From Prinia subflava (lineage: Eukaryota; Chordata; Aves; Passeriformes; Cisticolidae): a DNA stretch of 64,000 bases. Position numbers and translations under genes: made by a program. The DNA lies in assembly GCF_021018805.1 (NCBI RefSeq), contig NC_086257.1:14938693-15002692 (forward strand). The letters are read 5' to 3'. Shown here one piece after another: positions 55,001 through 61,688 of the stretch (positions are counted from its first letter, which is position 1; every line of letters starts with the position of its first letter). The notes under the pieces are model-generated. The model was given only the letters and a program-made list of their open reading frames with translations. It ran no database searches and was not told the DNA's origin.

Positions 55001-58000
55001 GTTTTCAGGCTGTGGTCCCTGCATTTGCAAGGCAGCTGTTGAGAAGGTAGAAAATGCTGATGCTCCTGCAGCAAATTGATTTCATCTCTTTGTGTTCCCA
55101 TTGCTTCTGTTTCTTTTGTTACTGATGGGAGGCCGAACTCCGCTCTCTGCTGTGGAGCTCTTTGCCTGTCAGCACACCTGGGTGACTCCAGCTGGCCTCC
55201 AGCCACTGTACAAGATACCAACAAGGCCAGGGCATGCTCAGCAGGATGGATTTGTGTCTCTCCTCAGGGGGCCCTCTTCTGTACAACGATGTGAAGTTTG
55301 TCTACAACTCTGAGCAGCTGAACGGCTCCCAGCGCGTGCTGCTGGACAACGTCATCTCGGAGGAGCAGTGCCGGGAGCTGCACAGGGTGGCCAGCGTGAG
55401 TGCCCAGTGCCCTGGCCTCAGTGGGGCACCTGAATGTGTGACCAGCCTCTGCAGAGCTGCTGGGTTCATGCCTTGCAGAGTGGTGCAGCTGGTGGCAGGA
55501 TGCCTGTGGAGAGCAGGTGGATGCTTGTCCCCAGTGCACACCCAAAACTGCAGCACGGGAGCTGCTGCTCCATCCTGGGCTGTTCTTAGTGCACACTGCA
55601 AGACACAGCCTGTGCAGAAAGAGCTCTTGGTATAACAGCCCCAGAGGATGCTCATCCACAAGTCTGGTTGAGCCTTCTCGTTCACCATTAACTGAGCCTG
55701 GGAAGGGACTGAGGGTGCCTGAACATCCCCAGTGGGGAGGTGGGTGGTTGATGTCCAGCATCTGTGTTCACAGAAAGCTGCAGCTCCTTTCCACCCCAAC
55801 TCACCTGGCCCAGTGAGTGCAGCCCTGGGGGTTCTGGGGAAGAGGGTGCCGTGTACTTCCATTGCAGATCCCTCTCTCCTGACAAACCAGTTCACCCCTC
55901 ATCTATATTCATGTCTTCCAGGGGATCATGTTGGCTGGAGATGGTTACAGGGGCAAAACCTCCCCCCACACCCCGAATGAGAGATTTGAAGGAGCCACTG
56001 TCCTCAAAGCCCTCAAGGTACAGCTCCCTCCTCCTCCTCCTCCTCTCCCGTGCCCTCCCTGCCAGTCTGCCCATGGCACTGACCTCCCTTTGCCCTTCTC
56101 CTTGCCCAGTACGGCTACGAGGGCCGTGTCCCTCTGAAGAGTGCCCGCCTGTTCTATGACATCAGTGAGAAGGCTCGCAGGATCGTCGAGTCCTACTTCC
56201 TGCTCAACTCCACGCTCTACTTCTCCTACACGCACCTGGTGTGCCGCACCGCGCTCTCCGGTGAGGCCTGGGGCAGAAGCAGAGCAGGGAGGATGGTGGC
56301 TGTTCATCCCTCCTTGGGGGGTTTATGAGGGGGGGTCCCAAGCTCAGAGTAGCTCTGTTTTGCTTAATGCTTAAATTGGTGGCCAAGGGCTGGGCAAAGT
56401 CAGTATCCCACAGTGGCAAAAAGTGGGCACTGCTGTCGCCAAAAAAAATAATTTCTGTGATGTCTCTTGGTTTTCATGTCTGCAAATTTCTCCTCCCTTT
56501 TCTCTTGCTTCCTCTTGTTTGTCCCTTCTCCTTTTCACCCCAGCCTCAGCTCTCCATCTCACTTCCCTGCAGTCAGGAACAGGCAGAGCTCTGCAGATCT
56601 GAGTCCTCAGGTGTTGCCTTTTCTCCCCAACCACTCCTTTCCTCTCACCTGTGAATGCCACCTGGAGTGGGGTCAGGGTAGGCTCCCACCCGATGATGAG
56701 ACCCCACAGAGCATGGCATTTCCATCTCATCCATCCCTTCTCCTTCCCCCTCCCTCCACGTGGTCCTGCCTAGGCCAGCAGGAGCGAAGGAATGATCTGA
56801 GCCATCCCATCCATGCTGACAACTGCCTCCTGGACCCTGAGGCCAACGAGTGCTGGAAGGAGCCTCCTGCCTACACCTTTCGGGACTACAGGTAGGAAGG
56901 GAGGGGAGGATCTCCCTAGGGACTGCTCTCCCTCTGGCTGCTCCCCACCCATGTCTTGGTGCAGCAGTGTGGGATCTGTCCAGAGGGTGGGGGTCAGCCT
57001 TGAGACCTCCCCAGTGTTCCCCTAACTGGGGTTTCCCCCTTCCTTCCCCAGTGCCCTCCTGTACATGAACGCAGATTTTGAAGGTGGCGAGTTCATTTTC
57101 ACCGAGATGGACGCCAAAACTGTGACAGTGAGTTGGTGCTGTGGGCCAGGAGCTGTTCCTCAGCAGTCCATGCTCAGGGCTCTGGGCTTCCCCGGGCAGC
57201 CTGTGGCTCTTACCTTCCAAACAGCCCATACAAAATCCAGTTGCAGAGGTGCACAGACCATCTGCTCCCTCCCTAGAGACTGTGGCAAGCAGGAAACCTG
57301 CAGATTAGGGCTTCTCCCTACCCCCAGTGCAGGCAGAGGGATGGCTGGTAGCTGTCCCTGCCTGGAGGAGTGCTGAGCTGCCACCCCATCTTGTGGTCAA
57401 ACATGAACTGCTGTCTGCATACAGATGCAATGGCTGATCCAGGTCTCTTGTTCCAGAGTGGGTCACAGAGGACATCAGACCCTGAGTGGGATGTGGCTCA
57501 GGCATGAGCCCTCACCTCTGTTTGGGGCCATTAAGGAAGCTGGGAACCCATTCTGTGGTTGGACAGAGATCTGGGCACTATGGTGGGGTCTCTGGAGAAG
57601 CTGGAGATTCACAGATTCACAGATTCAGTGAAGATTGTATCTACTTAAGTGCTTGAGGGTTGATTTGGTTGGCACTGCTGCTCCTGAGGTCCTGCAGGGC
57701 TCTTGTAGACTCTGCCAAGAAAAGAAAGAAAGAAAGAGGTGTTTCACAGCCATGCCAGGCTTTCCCTGGACCTTCCTGGAGTTATGCCATGGCCCCATTC
57801 TGCTCTGGGTGGTCACCTGGAGGCTTTGCAGAGACTCCATGCCATTACATCCATTCTGCACGATGTCTGCACAGCAGGGGCAAGCTTCACACCTCCCTAT
57901 TTACCCCACACATTTTCCCAGCCGTGCCCAGAGCTGTCCCCCAGAGCAGCTCACCGTGTCCTGGGGCGATGCAGGGGGTGCCCAGTGAGGTGCCAAGGCT

Positions 58001-59456
58001 CGGGGCGCAGTGAGCCCAGCCACGGGCAGGGCGTGCAGCCGTGCTGCTCCGTGCCAGCCCGGGTGCTGTTCCTGCAGGCCTCCATCAAGCCCAAGTGCGG
58101 GAGGATGATCAGCTTCTCGTCGGGCGGCGAGAACCCCCACGGGGTGAAGGCGGTCACCAAGGGGCAGCGCTGCGCCGTGGCGCTCTGGTTCACCCTGGAC
58201 CCTCTCTACAGAGAGCTGGTGAGTCCCTGCATGGTGACCTCGGGGCAGCTGGGGCATCCTGGCATCACACTGGAGCCAGGAGTGTCTTGTTTCCTCCAGT
58301 CCCAGTACATCTGTTTTCCTCCCATTGCACCCTCCACAGCAGCACTCCCATGAGCTGGTGGCCCCAGGACAGGATTTTCGTGCCAGTGCTGGTCCTGGGC
58401 ACCCATTGCCTTTGGCCCGTGGGTGCAGTGCCAGGCTGGGGTGCTGAGTGGGGCGTGGAAGGGCTCCGTGCAGGGCTGGGCTGGCCATTTCTGACACCTA
58501 GTGGCCACAGCCTGATGGATGGGGAAACTCAGAGTGCTGTGCTGAGTCCTGCCGCTGACTCCTCTCACAGGCATTTCGGCAACTCCTTTCCTCTTCTCAC
58601 CTGTGGACACCACCTGGACTGGGGTCAGGGTAGCCTCTCACTCCATGATGAGACCCCAGAGAACCCAGTCCATGGCTCTGGGTACCCAAGATGCCTTGGA
58701 AGATCTGGGCTGTGATGCCTTTCACCAGGCACCCTCCACATTCTGATTTAAAAAGCTGCTGTAGCAGCCCCTGCCTCCCTTTGTTAGCAATTCTGGTCTG
58801 TAAAAATAAAAGATACAAGACTGAGCAAAACTAAATGCAGGGAGAATCCAAAACTCTCATTCCTTTGCCTTGTGATGGAGATGGGCTGCGAGGAGTTTTG
58901 GGGAAAAGCTTATTTTCAGACATGTACTCCAATGTCTCAGTTTTTTTGCACTAGCAGACATCTCTCCAGGCGTGGTCTGTATGGTGGGAGATCAGCCCTG
59001 CCCAGGGAGCTGGAAATCAACAACAGCAGAGGGGACAGGAGGAGGATGTGCTGTGGCAGTGGCTGCTAGTGGAGTGTGATAAGGGAGCTACACAACACCA
59101 GCTCTGCCCCAACCACTGCAGCCCTGCAGAGAGGAGGGAATCAGATATTGAGGTGGAAAGAGTTTTGATTAATTTTGCCCAGCAAATCTCCCATGTGATG
59201 TCATTTTCTCATGTCCCAGGCTCCCATCCATCCTTTCACCTGCACTGCTGTTCTGGGGTAAAATCCTTGCTGTGTGTCCTCCCAGCAGCCTGGGCCTCAC
59301 TGAATTAGCTGGAGCAGGCACTGCAGTTCTGCTGTTACCATTTTTTCCCTTCCCCTCTTGCAGGAACGAATCCAGGCAGATGAAGTGATTGCGATGTTGG
59401 ACCAGGAGCATCTAGGACCCAGTGAAATGAACATCAACCCAAAGGATGAGCTATGA
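578..59456 (+). CDS. P3H2: Prolyl 3-hydroxylase 2, complete 15-exon gene
   Basis: Joining 578-1039, 44368-44514, 45425-45614, 48301-48432, 49545-49687, 51422-51511, 51982-52022, 52497-52591, 55268-55395, 55922-56017, 56110-56260, 56774-56891, 57052-57127, 58078-58218 and 59364-59456 gives 2,103 nt, which is 700 codons plus TGA. Every junction is GT...AG and keeps frame. The product has an N-terminal signal peptide, TPR-like repeats near residues 41-74, 143-176, 204-237 and 300-333, and CxxxC motifs at 81-85, 114-118, 239-243 and 275-279. The dioxygenase domain spans about 550-664, with iron ligands H572, D574 and H644 and 2-oxoglutarate arginine R654. Sequons lie at N452 and N541, and KDEL at 697-700. 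By family knowledge, this enzyme 3-hydroxylates proline in collagen, especially basement-membrane type IV, in the ER using Fe(II), O2, 2-oxoglutarate and ascorbate. P3H2 is preferred over P3H1 or P3H3 because the catalytic half and the INPKDEL end match my memory of human P3H2. P3H1 is the main alternative. Confidence 0.93.
3630..3712 (+). repeat. MIR-like ancient SINE relic
   Basis: The stretch with CATGAACTAATCCTTGCAAC near 3673 followed by CTCCTGTGGGGTAG resembles the central part of the MIR/CORE-SINE consensus (cat...ctaatcctcacaac...ctatgaggtag) as I remember it. It is diverged and I aligned it by eye only. Confidence 0.5.
3796..3863 (+). repeat. Short imperfect direct repeat
   Basis: TGCCCTGGGAGCAGG occurs at about 3797 and again about 39 bp later, with similar flanks (cagggctccc.../ttggggtttccc...). 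It is a small local duplication with no evident function. Confidence 0.55.
6913..6981. repeat. Near-perfect inverted repeat (hairpin)
   Basis: The left arm 6913-6936 and right arm 6958-6981 are 24-nt reverse complements with two mismatches, which are G:T or A:C type. The 21-nt spacer 6937-6957 can itself pair AGGA with TCCT, leaving a small loop. The RNA in the gene's sense direction would fold into one long stem. No flanking repeat signature identifies it as a known element. Confidence 0.85.
7719..7800 (-). repeat. Possible old CR1-like fragment
   Basis: The stretch reading GGGCACCAGTACTGCAGGAG near 7744 resembles, on the minus strand, part of avian CR1 LINE sequence in which an antisense 'cagtactccaggtgggg' phrase is common. 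The match is short and diverged. This is a suggestion only. Confidence 0.25.
9035..9055 (+). repeat. Poly(A) tract, 21 nt
   Basis: An uninterrupted run of 21 A follows ...TTCACTG. No gene-like or SINE-like sequence is recognisable just upstream, so it is listed as a mononucleotide repeat. Confidence 0.95.
9534..9557 (+). repeat. Short ATCAGAAAA tandem repeat
   Basis: The unit AATCAGAAA is repeated about two and a half times in tandem. It is a minor intronic microsatellite. Confidence 0.7.
23630..24320. promoter_or_regulatory. CpG-dense patch inside intron 1
   Basis: CpG dinucleotides are much more frequent here (for example TTCGCGGGG near 23680, AACGCG near 23790, CACGTCACCGTGG near 24069 and TCGCTGTGATCGCTG near 24278) than in the CpG-depleted intron on either side. 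Such internal islets can be alternative promoters or unmethylated enhancers. No exon with a convincing start and donor is identified. A relatively recent GC-rich insertion is the other explanation. Confidence 0.4.
24675..24750 (-). repeat. CR1 LINE 3' end, truncated
   Basis: Two copies of TCACAGAA (24675 onward) are followed by ATTCTGAGTTGGAAGGGACC and GAGTCCAGCTC. This is the reverse complement of the avian CR1 3' terminus with its 8-bp tail repeats, in the variant I associate with songbirds. The element therefore points leftward, with its 5' side truncated or too degraded to follow beyond about 24750. Confidence 0.8.
24969..24992. repeat. Poly(T) tract, 24 nt
   Basis: A run of 24 T lies in intron 1, about 220 bp right of the CR1 end. 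No target-site duplication or retrocopy is recognised beside it. Confidence 0.95.
33205..33315 (+). repeat. Possible MIR-like relic
   Basis: GGGAAACTGAGTCATGG followed about 40 bp later by AGTAAATCAGAACCAG...AGAACCCCAGTGCTTGG follows the order of MIR 3'-half phrases (gaaactgaggca...agtaagtggcagagccag...gaacccaggt). The similarity is weak and judged by eye. Confidence 0.3.
36690..36729. repeat. Perfect inverted repeat (17-bp arms, 6-nt loop)
   Basis: Arms 36690-36706 (GTCAGTCAGTTCCCCTT) and 36713-36729 are exact reverse complements separated by GTGGTG. Partial pairing continues outward for a few bases. The DNA or RNA would form a very stable hairpin. It is not related by sequence to the inverted repeat at 6913-6981. 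Confidence 0.92.
41931..42022 (+). repeat. MIR SINE fragment
   Basis: The sequence reads CACAGTGAG...GACAGGGCCAGGAACTGAG...CAGGTGTCCTGAGTCCCAG...AGACCTTTAAGCACC...ATATCCTGCTCCTT. This follows the MIR 3' half phrase by phrase (cagctagtgagtggcagagccaggaac...cccaggtctcctgactcccag...ctctaaccactacac...tgcctcc). It is an ancient SINE, expected at low density in birds and in sense orientation with the gene. Confidence 0.65.
44368..44514 (+). CDS. P3H2: P3H2 exon 2 (residues 155-203)
   Basis: Acceptor TTACAG is followed by 49 codons starting L-N-K-L-E-E-A-A and ending A-R-Q-H-M at donor GTGAGT; phase 0 at both ends. It completes TPR-like repeat 2, which began with PYSYLQRAYIQ in exon 1. In-frame methionines M170 and M176 lie in this exon and could serve a shorter isoform if a different first exon were used. 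Confidence 0.92.
44515..45424 (+). other. P3H2: P3H2 intron 2
   Basis: This 910-bp intron has donor GTGAGT and acceptor TTTGCAG. It carries a short AT microsatellite (TATATATATA near 45142) and an A-rich run at about 45116-45125. Nothing else is recognised. Confidence 0.9.
45425..45614 (+). CDS. P3H2: P3H2 exon 3 (residues 204-267)
   Basis: The exon starts E-D-Y-S-A-G-V-R-H-Y and ends with A-I-A plus one base of the next codon (phase 1; donor GTGAGA). It encodes TPR-like repeat 3 (204-237) and the third CxxxC motif, C239-C243, in the sequence D-C-Q-I-M-C-E-G-P. Confidence 0.93.
45615..48300 (+). other. P3H2: P3H2 intron 3
   Basis: This 2.7-kb intron has no recognised exon or repeat. The frame that enters exon 4 stays open for about 650 nt upstream of the acceptor (from about 47643). 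I regard that as chance because the translation has no recognisable domain. Confidence 0.85.
48301..48432 (+). CDS. P3H2: P3H2 exon 4 (residues 267-311)
   Basis: Acceptor CTGGCAG completes aspartate 267 and reads H-Y-M-Q-V-L-A-C-K-H-D-C, giving the fourth CxxxC motif (C275-C279). It ends F-A-Y-Y-R plus one base at donor GTAAAT, phase 1. The segment H-Y-D-Y-L-Q-F-A-Y-Y-R begins TPR-like repeat 4 and is strongly conserved in P3H proteins as I remember them. Confidence 0.94.
48433..49544 (+). other. P3H2: P3H2 intron 4
   Basis: This 1.1-kb intron is AT-rich in its first half. It contains a weak MIR-like stretch near its 3' end, listed separately, and nothing else recognised. Confidence 0.88.
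49350..49435 (-). repeat. Possible MIR-like relic in intron 4
   Basis: TGTGCCTCACTTTCCTTGCT...GTGAAGTGGAG and, 40 bp on, GTGAAGTGCTGGG resemble the reverse complement of MIR (tgcctcagtttcctcatctg...aaaatgg...taaagcgct). The match is diverged and judged by eye. Confidence 0.38.
49545..49687 (+). CDS. P3H2: P3H2 exon 5 (residues 311-358)
   Basis: Acceptor CCCCAG leads into V-G-D-Y-V-K-A-L-E-C-A-K-S-Y-L-L, completing TPR-like repeat 4 (300-333) and continuing H-P-D-D-E-D-V-L-E-N. It ends I-K-P-R-K at donor GTGAGT, phase 0. Confidence 0.94.
49688..51421 (+). other. P3H2: P3H2 intron 5
   Basis: This 1.7-kb intron has an A-rich stretch at about 50399-50545. No exon, RNA gene or identifiable interspersed repeat is seen. 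Confidence 0.88.
51422..51511 (+). CDS. P3H2: P3H2 exon 6 (residues 359-388)
   Basis: Thirty codons run from E-A-R-A-L-L-R-R-H-K-L-E-S to G-Y-A-Y-T-E-P, in phase 0 on both sides, with acceptor TTCCCAG and donor GTAACG. It is locally GC-rich compared with the flanking introns. It forms a helical link between the TPR region and the catalytic half. Confidence 0.9.
51512..51981 (+). other. P3H2: P3H2 intron 6
   Basis: A 470-bp intron with nothing recognised in it. Confidence 0.88.
51982..52022 (+). CDS. P3H2: P3H2 exon 7 (residues 389-402), 41 nt
   Basis: This very short exon reads N-Y-W-N-R-Y-G-A-R-Q-D-E-H plus two bases of the next codon, between acceptor CCACAG and donor GTGAGC. The N-Y-W-x-R-Y-G-x-R-Q-D-E pattern is P3H2-like. 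Its length is not a multiple of three, so skipping it would shift the frame. Confidence 0.88.
52023..52496 (+). other. P3H2: P3H2 intron 7
   Basis: A 474-bp intron with acceptor CTCAG and nothing recognised in it. Confidence 0.88.
52497..52591 (+). CDS. P3H2: P3H2 exon 8 (residues 402-434), variable linker
   Basis: The exon completes serine 402 and encodes a Ser/Pro/Lys-rich linker that ends P-N-R-E-L-K-E-G at donor GTAAGG, phase 1. It resembles human P3H2 least, as I recall that protein, and only the two ends look conserved. It joins the helical N-terminal half to the catalytic half and is probably flexible. Confidence 0.87.
52592..55267 (+). other. P3H2: P3H2 intron 8
   Basis: This 2.7-kb intron has a T run at about 52629-52638 and a pyrimidine-rich stretch at about 53660-53700. 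No gene or identifiable repeat is seen. Confidence 0.87.
55268..55395 (+). CDS. P3H2: P3H2 exon 9 (residues 434-476)
   Basis: Acceptor CCTCAG leads to G-G-P-L-L-Y-N-D-V-K-F-V-Y-N-S-E-Q-L-N-G-S and ends H-R-V-A-S at donor GTGAGT. N452-G-S is an N-glycosylation sequon. The segment V-L-L-D-N-V-I-S-E-E-Q-C-R-E-L opens the catalytic half of P3H proteins. Confidence 0.94.
55396..55921 (+). other. P3H2: P3H2 intron 9
   Basis: A 526-bp intron with nothing recognised in it. Confidence 0.88.
55922..56017 (+). CDS. P3H2: P3H2 exon 10 (residues 477-508)
   Basis: Thirty-two codons run from G-I-M-L-A-G-D-G-Y-R-G-K-T-S-P-H-T-P-N-E to V-L-K-A-L-K, in phase 0 on both sides. The G-D-G-Y-R-G-K-T-S-P-H-T-P-N-E stretch is a P3H-family signature. 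The following intron 10 is only 92 bp. Confidence 0.95.
56110..56260 (+). CDS. P3H2: P3H2 exon 11 (residues 509-559)
   Basis: The exon begins Y-G-Y-E-G-R-V-P-L-K-S-A-R-L-F-Y-D and ends T-A-L-S plus one base at donor GTGAGG. N541-S-T is a second glycosylation sequon. T-L-Y-F-S-Y-T-H-L-V-C-R-T leads into the dioxygenase fold. Confidence 0.95.
56261..56773 (+). other. P3H2: P3H2 intron 11
   Basis: This 513-bp intron contains two short G runs (about 56317-56335) and copy A of the direct repeat pair at 56633-56711. Confidence 0.88.
56633..56711 (+). repeat. Direct repeat copy A (intron 11)
   Basis: This roughly 79-bp sequence, from ACTCCTTTCCTC to GATGATGAGACCCCA, recurs in the same orientation at 58582-58662 in intron 14. 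By eye the two agree at roughly 85-90% of positions, with one 3-nt indel. The family is not recognised. Confidence 0.85.
56774..56891 (+). CDS. P3H2: P3H2 exon 12 (residues 559-598), iron-binding HxD
   Basis: After acceptor CCTAG the exon reads G-Q-Q-E-R-R-N-D-L-S-H-P-I-H-A-D-N-C-L-L-D-P and ends F-R-D-Y plus two bases at donor GTAGGA. H572 and D574 form the first two ligands of the catalytic iron (HxD). Cysteines at 576 and 585 are also present. Both catalytic ligands are intact. Confidence 0.95.
57052..57127 (+). CDS. P3H2: P3H2 exon 13 (residues 598-623)
   Basis: This short exon completes S598 and reads A-L-L-Y-M-N-A-D-F-E-G-G-E-F-I-F-T-E-M-D-A-K-T-V-T, ending at donor GTGAGT. The G-G-E-F-I-F strand is a core strand of 2-oxoglutarate dioxygenases. 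Confidence 0.94.
57128..58077 (+). other. P3H2: P3H2 intron 13
   Basis: This 950-bp intron has a triple GATTCACA repeat at about 57606-57628 and an AAAG microsatellite at about 57719-57737. Its last 150 bp are GC-rich and run into exon 14. No other feature is seen. Confidence 0.88.
58078..58218 (+). CDS. P3H2: P3H2 exon 14 (residues 624-670), third iron ligand
   Basis: Acceptor CTGCAG leads to A-S-I-K-P-K-C-G-R-M-I-S-F-S-S-G-G-E-N-P-H-G-V-K-A-V, ending P-L-Y-R-E-L at donor GTGAGT. H644 is the distal iron ligand and R654, ten residues later, binds the 2-oxoglutarate carboxylate. The exon is much richer in G+C than its neighbours. Confidence 0.95.
58219..59363 (+). other. P3H2: P3H2 intron 14
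   Basis: This 1,145-bp intron carries direct repeat copy B and an AATAAA signal at 58805-58810. The exon 14 frame reads through the donor for 44 codons to TGA at 58351-58353. Confidence 0.85.
58582..58662 (+). repeat. Direct repeat copy B (intron 14)
   Basis: This is the second copy of the sequence at 56633-56711, same orientation, about 1.95 kb downstream. Exons 12, 13 and 14 lie between the copies. Confidence 0.85.
59364..59456 (+). CDS. P3H2: P3H2 exon 15 (residues 671-700) with KDEL and stop
   Basis: Acceptor TTGCAG leads to E-R-I-Q-A-D-E-V-I-A-M-L-D-Q-E-H and ends N-I-N-P-K-D-E-L with TGA at 59454-59456. The KDEL tetrapeptide retrieves the enzyme to the ER lumen, as expected for collagen-modifying enzymes. 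Confidence 0.95.
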   Translation, partial: ERIQADEVIAMLDQEHLGPSEMNINPKDEL

Positions 59457-59477
59457 ACTAGGCCAAAGACTTTTTCT

Positions 59478-59483
59478 ATTAAA
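59478..59483 (+). terminator. P3H2: Proximal variant poly(A) signal ATTAAA
   Basis: ATTAAA begins 22 nt after the stop codon within AU-rich DNA. Use would leave an unusually short 3' UTR, so it is probably minor. Confidence 0.25.
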
Positions 59484-60096
59484 TATTTATTTAATATTGT
59501 TAATCTTATTAGAACCTTTCTATTTTTGTACAGAGATGCTGTATAAATTAACAGGTTAATATGGTTGTGGAGTTTCAGGAGTGCCTCTTCTGTGTTTAGC
59601 ACAGCTTTTGCAGGAACCTTCATCCCTGTGCCAGCATCTCCTGGTGGGGCTGACTCTGCTTCCAGCATTCCGTGTTTTTCTGTAGCACTTCTCAGGACTC
59701 ATTCAGGCCCACTCTACCCACTTGGAGAACCTATTTTCTTTTGTTTCTCAACCAAAAATAGCTGCTTCTCTTTATCATCTGCTGGAGGAAAGTCTCAGGT
59801 GTCCTAATGACCAGTCTTCCTGCTCCTGCTTCCTGCTAGGGGAAACTGGAGCACAAAAACTGGAGTTATGACTGTCCCTCACCATTTGAAATATGCCTTT
59901 TAGGGGACAAAAAAAGGAAAACACAAGTCCTAGCAAAAGGGAGATACCTCTGTAGCCATGCAAAGCTGGTGTTTGGGCACTAATTCTGAGCAGAGCTTCC
60001 AGAAATCAGCTGCTGAGCAGGGGCATGAGCCTGGCACGGGTCATGGTTTGTTTGTTGCTGTGGTTGTTTGCCAGAGCTGTGTCTAAATCCAGGGAA

Positions 60097-60102
60097 AATA
60101 AA
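60097..60102 (+). terminator. P3H2: Likely main poly(A) signal AATAAA
   Basis: A canonical hexamer about 640 nt after the stop, with a TGGTCTTTGTCTTTCTTC downstream element starting at about 60119. Confidence 0.55.
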
Positions 60103-60784
60103 CAAAACACATCTGGGCTGGTCTTTGTCTTTCTTCAGTCAAATGTTAGAAGGGGAGACTGGGGAATTTGGGGTCTGCCTCATGATGGTAGCTGTGCCTT
60201 TGGGGTTTCCTGCCTTAGACCTTGGAGCACAGCCCCTCTCCGTGCTGGAGCAGCGTGGACTGTGTGTGTGTGCTTTTGGCTGTCTGTCCATCTTCCTTGC
60301 TGTGTGTCCAGCTGTGCAGTAACCCCCACATCCCTCAGGAAGGGAGAAGACCCTGGGCCATGCTTTTCACTGTGCTGCTCTGCCAGTGAGACCTGCTGGC
60401 AGCCTGGGCCAGGCTGAAGCCAGGAAACGGGAATGCAGTGAGTCAAAGGCACTTCTCCTGTTTGTTTGTTTTTCCAGCTCTCTGCTCTGGCAAAGTCTAG
60501 CTCAGAAGTGGATTTGTATTTCTGCTGCAACAGCAGAGGTGGGTGCCAAGTTTGTTGGCACTCTGTGGCCTCGCAGGAGCAAGTGGCAGAACTGTTTGGG
60601 GTATGCACTAAAGTACAGTGTAGGTTTTTGCATCTGTTGTACCCAAGTGAGATGGGTTGCCACCACGGTGGCTTGGACTGAGAAATTAATTTTAACTCTT
60701 GGATTTGATGTAGGGGCCCTTACTCCAGGTAGTTGCTGAAAGCTTCTCTCCAGCCAAAAGCTAACCCCTGAAACCTCACCTGAA

Positions 60785-60790
60785 AATAAA
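60785..60790 (+). terminator. P3H2: Distal poly(A) signal AATAAA
   Basis: A second canonical hexamer about 1.33 kb after the stop. The downstream GU/U element is weaker than at 60097, so this is a candidate alternative end. Confidence 0.35.
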
Positions 60791-60829
60791 ACCTGTGGAT
60801 ACTTACAAATTCCTGAATCTGTAAACAAG

Positions 60830-61238
60830 GCTGAAATAGCTAAAGCTCTGTCTGTCCAGTGGCTACAGTCTGAAGGAACCTAGACATTCCATAGGCATTA
60901 GCCTGAGAGACTTTCTGAGGCATTAATTTTAAGCAACTGAACCTTGCCAATGTTCTTGTGTAGGCTTAGGGCCATGTGGACAATCAGCCTCCAACAACTC
61001 TACTGGATGACGTCTAAACCTCATTATTTCCAAGCTGAGCCATGAAAAACTTATAAAATATGGTGTGTTGGGACTTTTTGTATATGCTCTTAATTTCCCA
61101 CGCTCTTGACTGACCTTCCAAAATACAGCAGCTCTGATTACCCTGTGAGCCCCACTGAGAAGCTCTGCCAGCAGCCAGCCTGGCTGAAAACCCTCTGCTG
61201 CTGCCACTCCATCCCACCCCAGCTGCACCCCTCCTGCT
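60830..61238. other. 3' flanking DNA, nothing recognised
   Basis: Between the distal poly(A) signal and the LTR target duplication I see no exon, repeat family or RNA gene. Confidence 0.7.
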
Positions 61239-61242
61239 GTAT

Positions 61243-61688
61243 TGATGCCGTGGGAAGGCTGACCTGAAACAGAGACTGGACAGAGCTAGAGAATACAGTA
61301 GGTATTTATTGAAAGGTCTCCAGGATTTATTTTGGGTAAGACAGGAGCTTGACTTAAGGCTACACCCAGGATGGAGTAAAAATGATCACAAAATTGCTGA
61401 CAGGTCACGAGATCTTACATTTTTATAAGTTTTGGTCCATTTGCATATTGGTGTTTAATTGTCCAATTACAGCTTCGGGATGTGAGGTCTCATCCTTCCT
61501 GTTTTCTCTCTTTAGTCCACTGTTTATGCTGTTGGGTTGAAAGTTGTGCTTGGTCCTCAGCAGGAAAAGGATTTGTTTTGTCTACCTACTCTGTGAAGAA
61601 AGCCTGCTAGCACTTAATATGGGGCTCGGAACTGCACCCCTAGGCAGCACAGAATCTCAAAATATGAAAGCTGAAGGTTAAGCCATCA
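61243..61688 (-). mobile_element. Solo long terminal repeat of an endogenous retrovirus
   Basis: The 446-bp unit begins TGATG and ends CATCA on the + strand, a five-base terminal inverted repeat, and is flanked by GTAT at 61239-61242 and 61689-61692. On the minus strand it shows the order of an LTR: a TATAAAA box (complement of 61421-61427), then AATAAA signals (complements of 61326-61331 and 61305-61310), then a short U5-like end. No internal retroviral genes adjoin it, so it is a solo LTR. A 4-bp duplication would fit a class I (ERV1-like) element, but that assignment is inference. Confidence 0.72.

Larger units (their letters stand above)
59457..60120 (+). other. P3H2: Probable P3H2 3' UTR
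   Basis: The stop is followed by an AU-rich stretch with ATTTA pentamers (59483-59510). The most convincing poly(A) site uses AATAAA at 60097-60102, because a U/GU-rich stretch follows at about 60119-60140. The boundary is inferred. A longer form ending after the signal at 60785 is possible. Confidence 0.6.
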
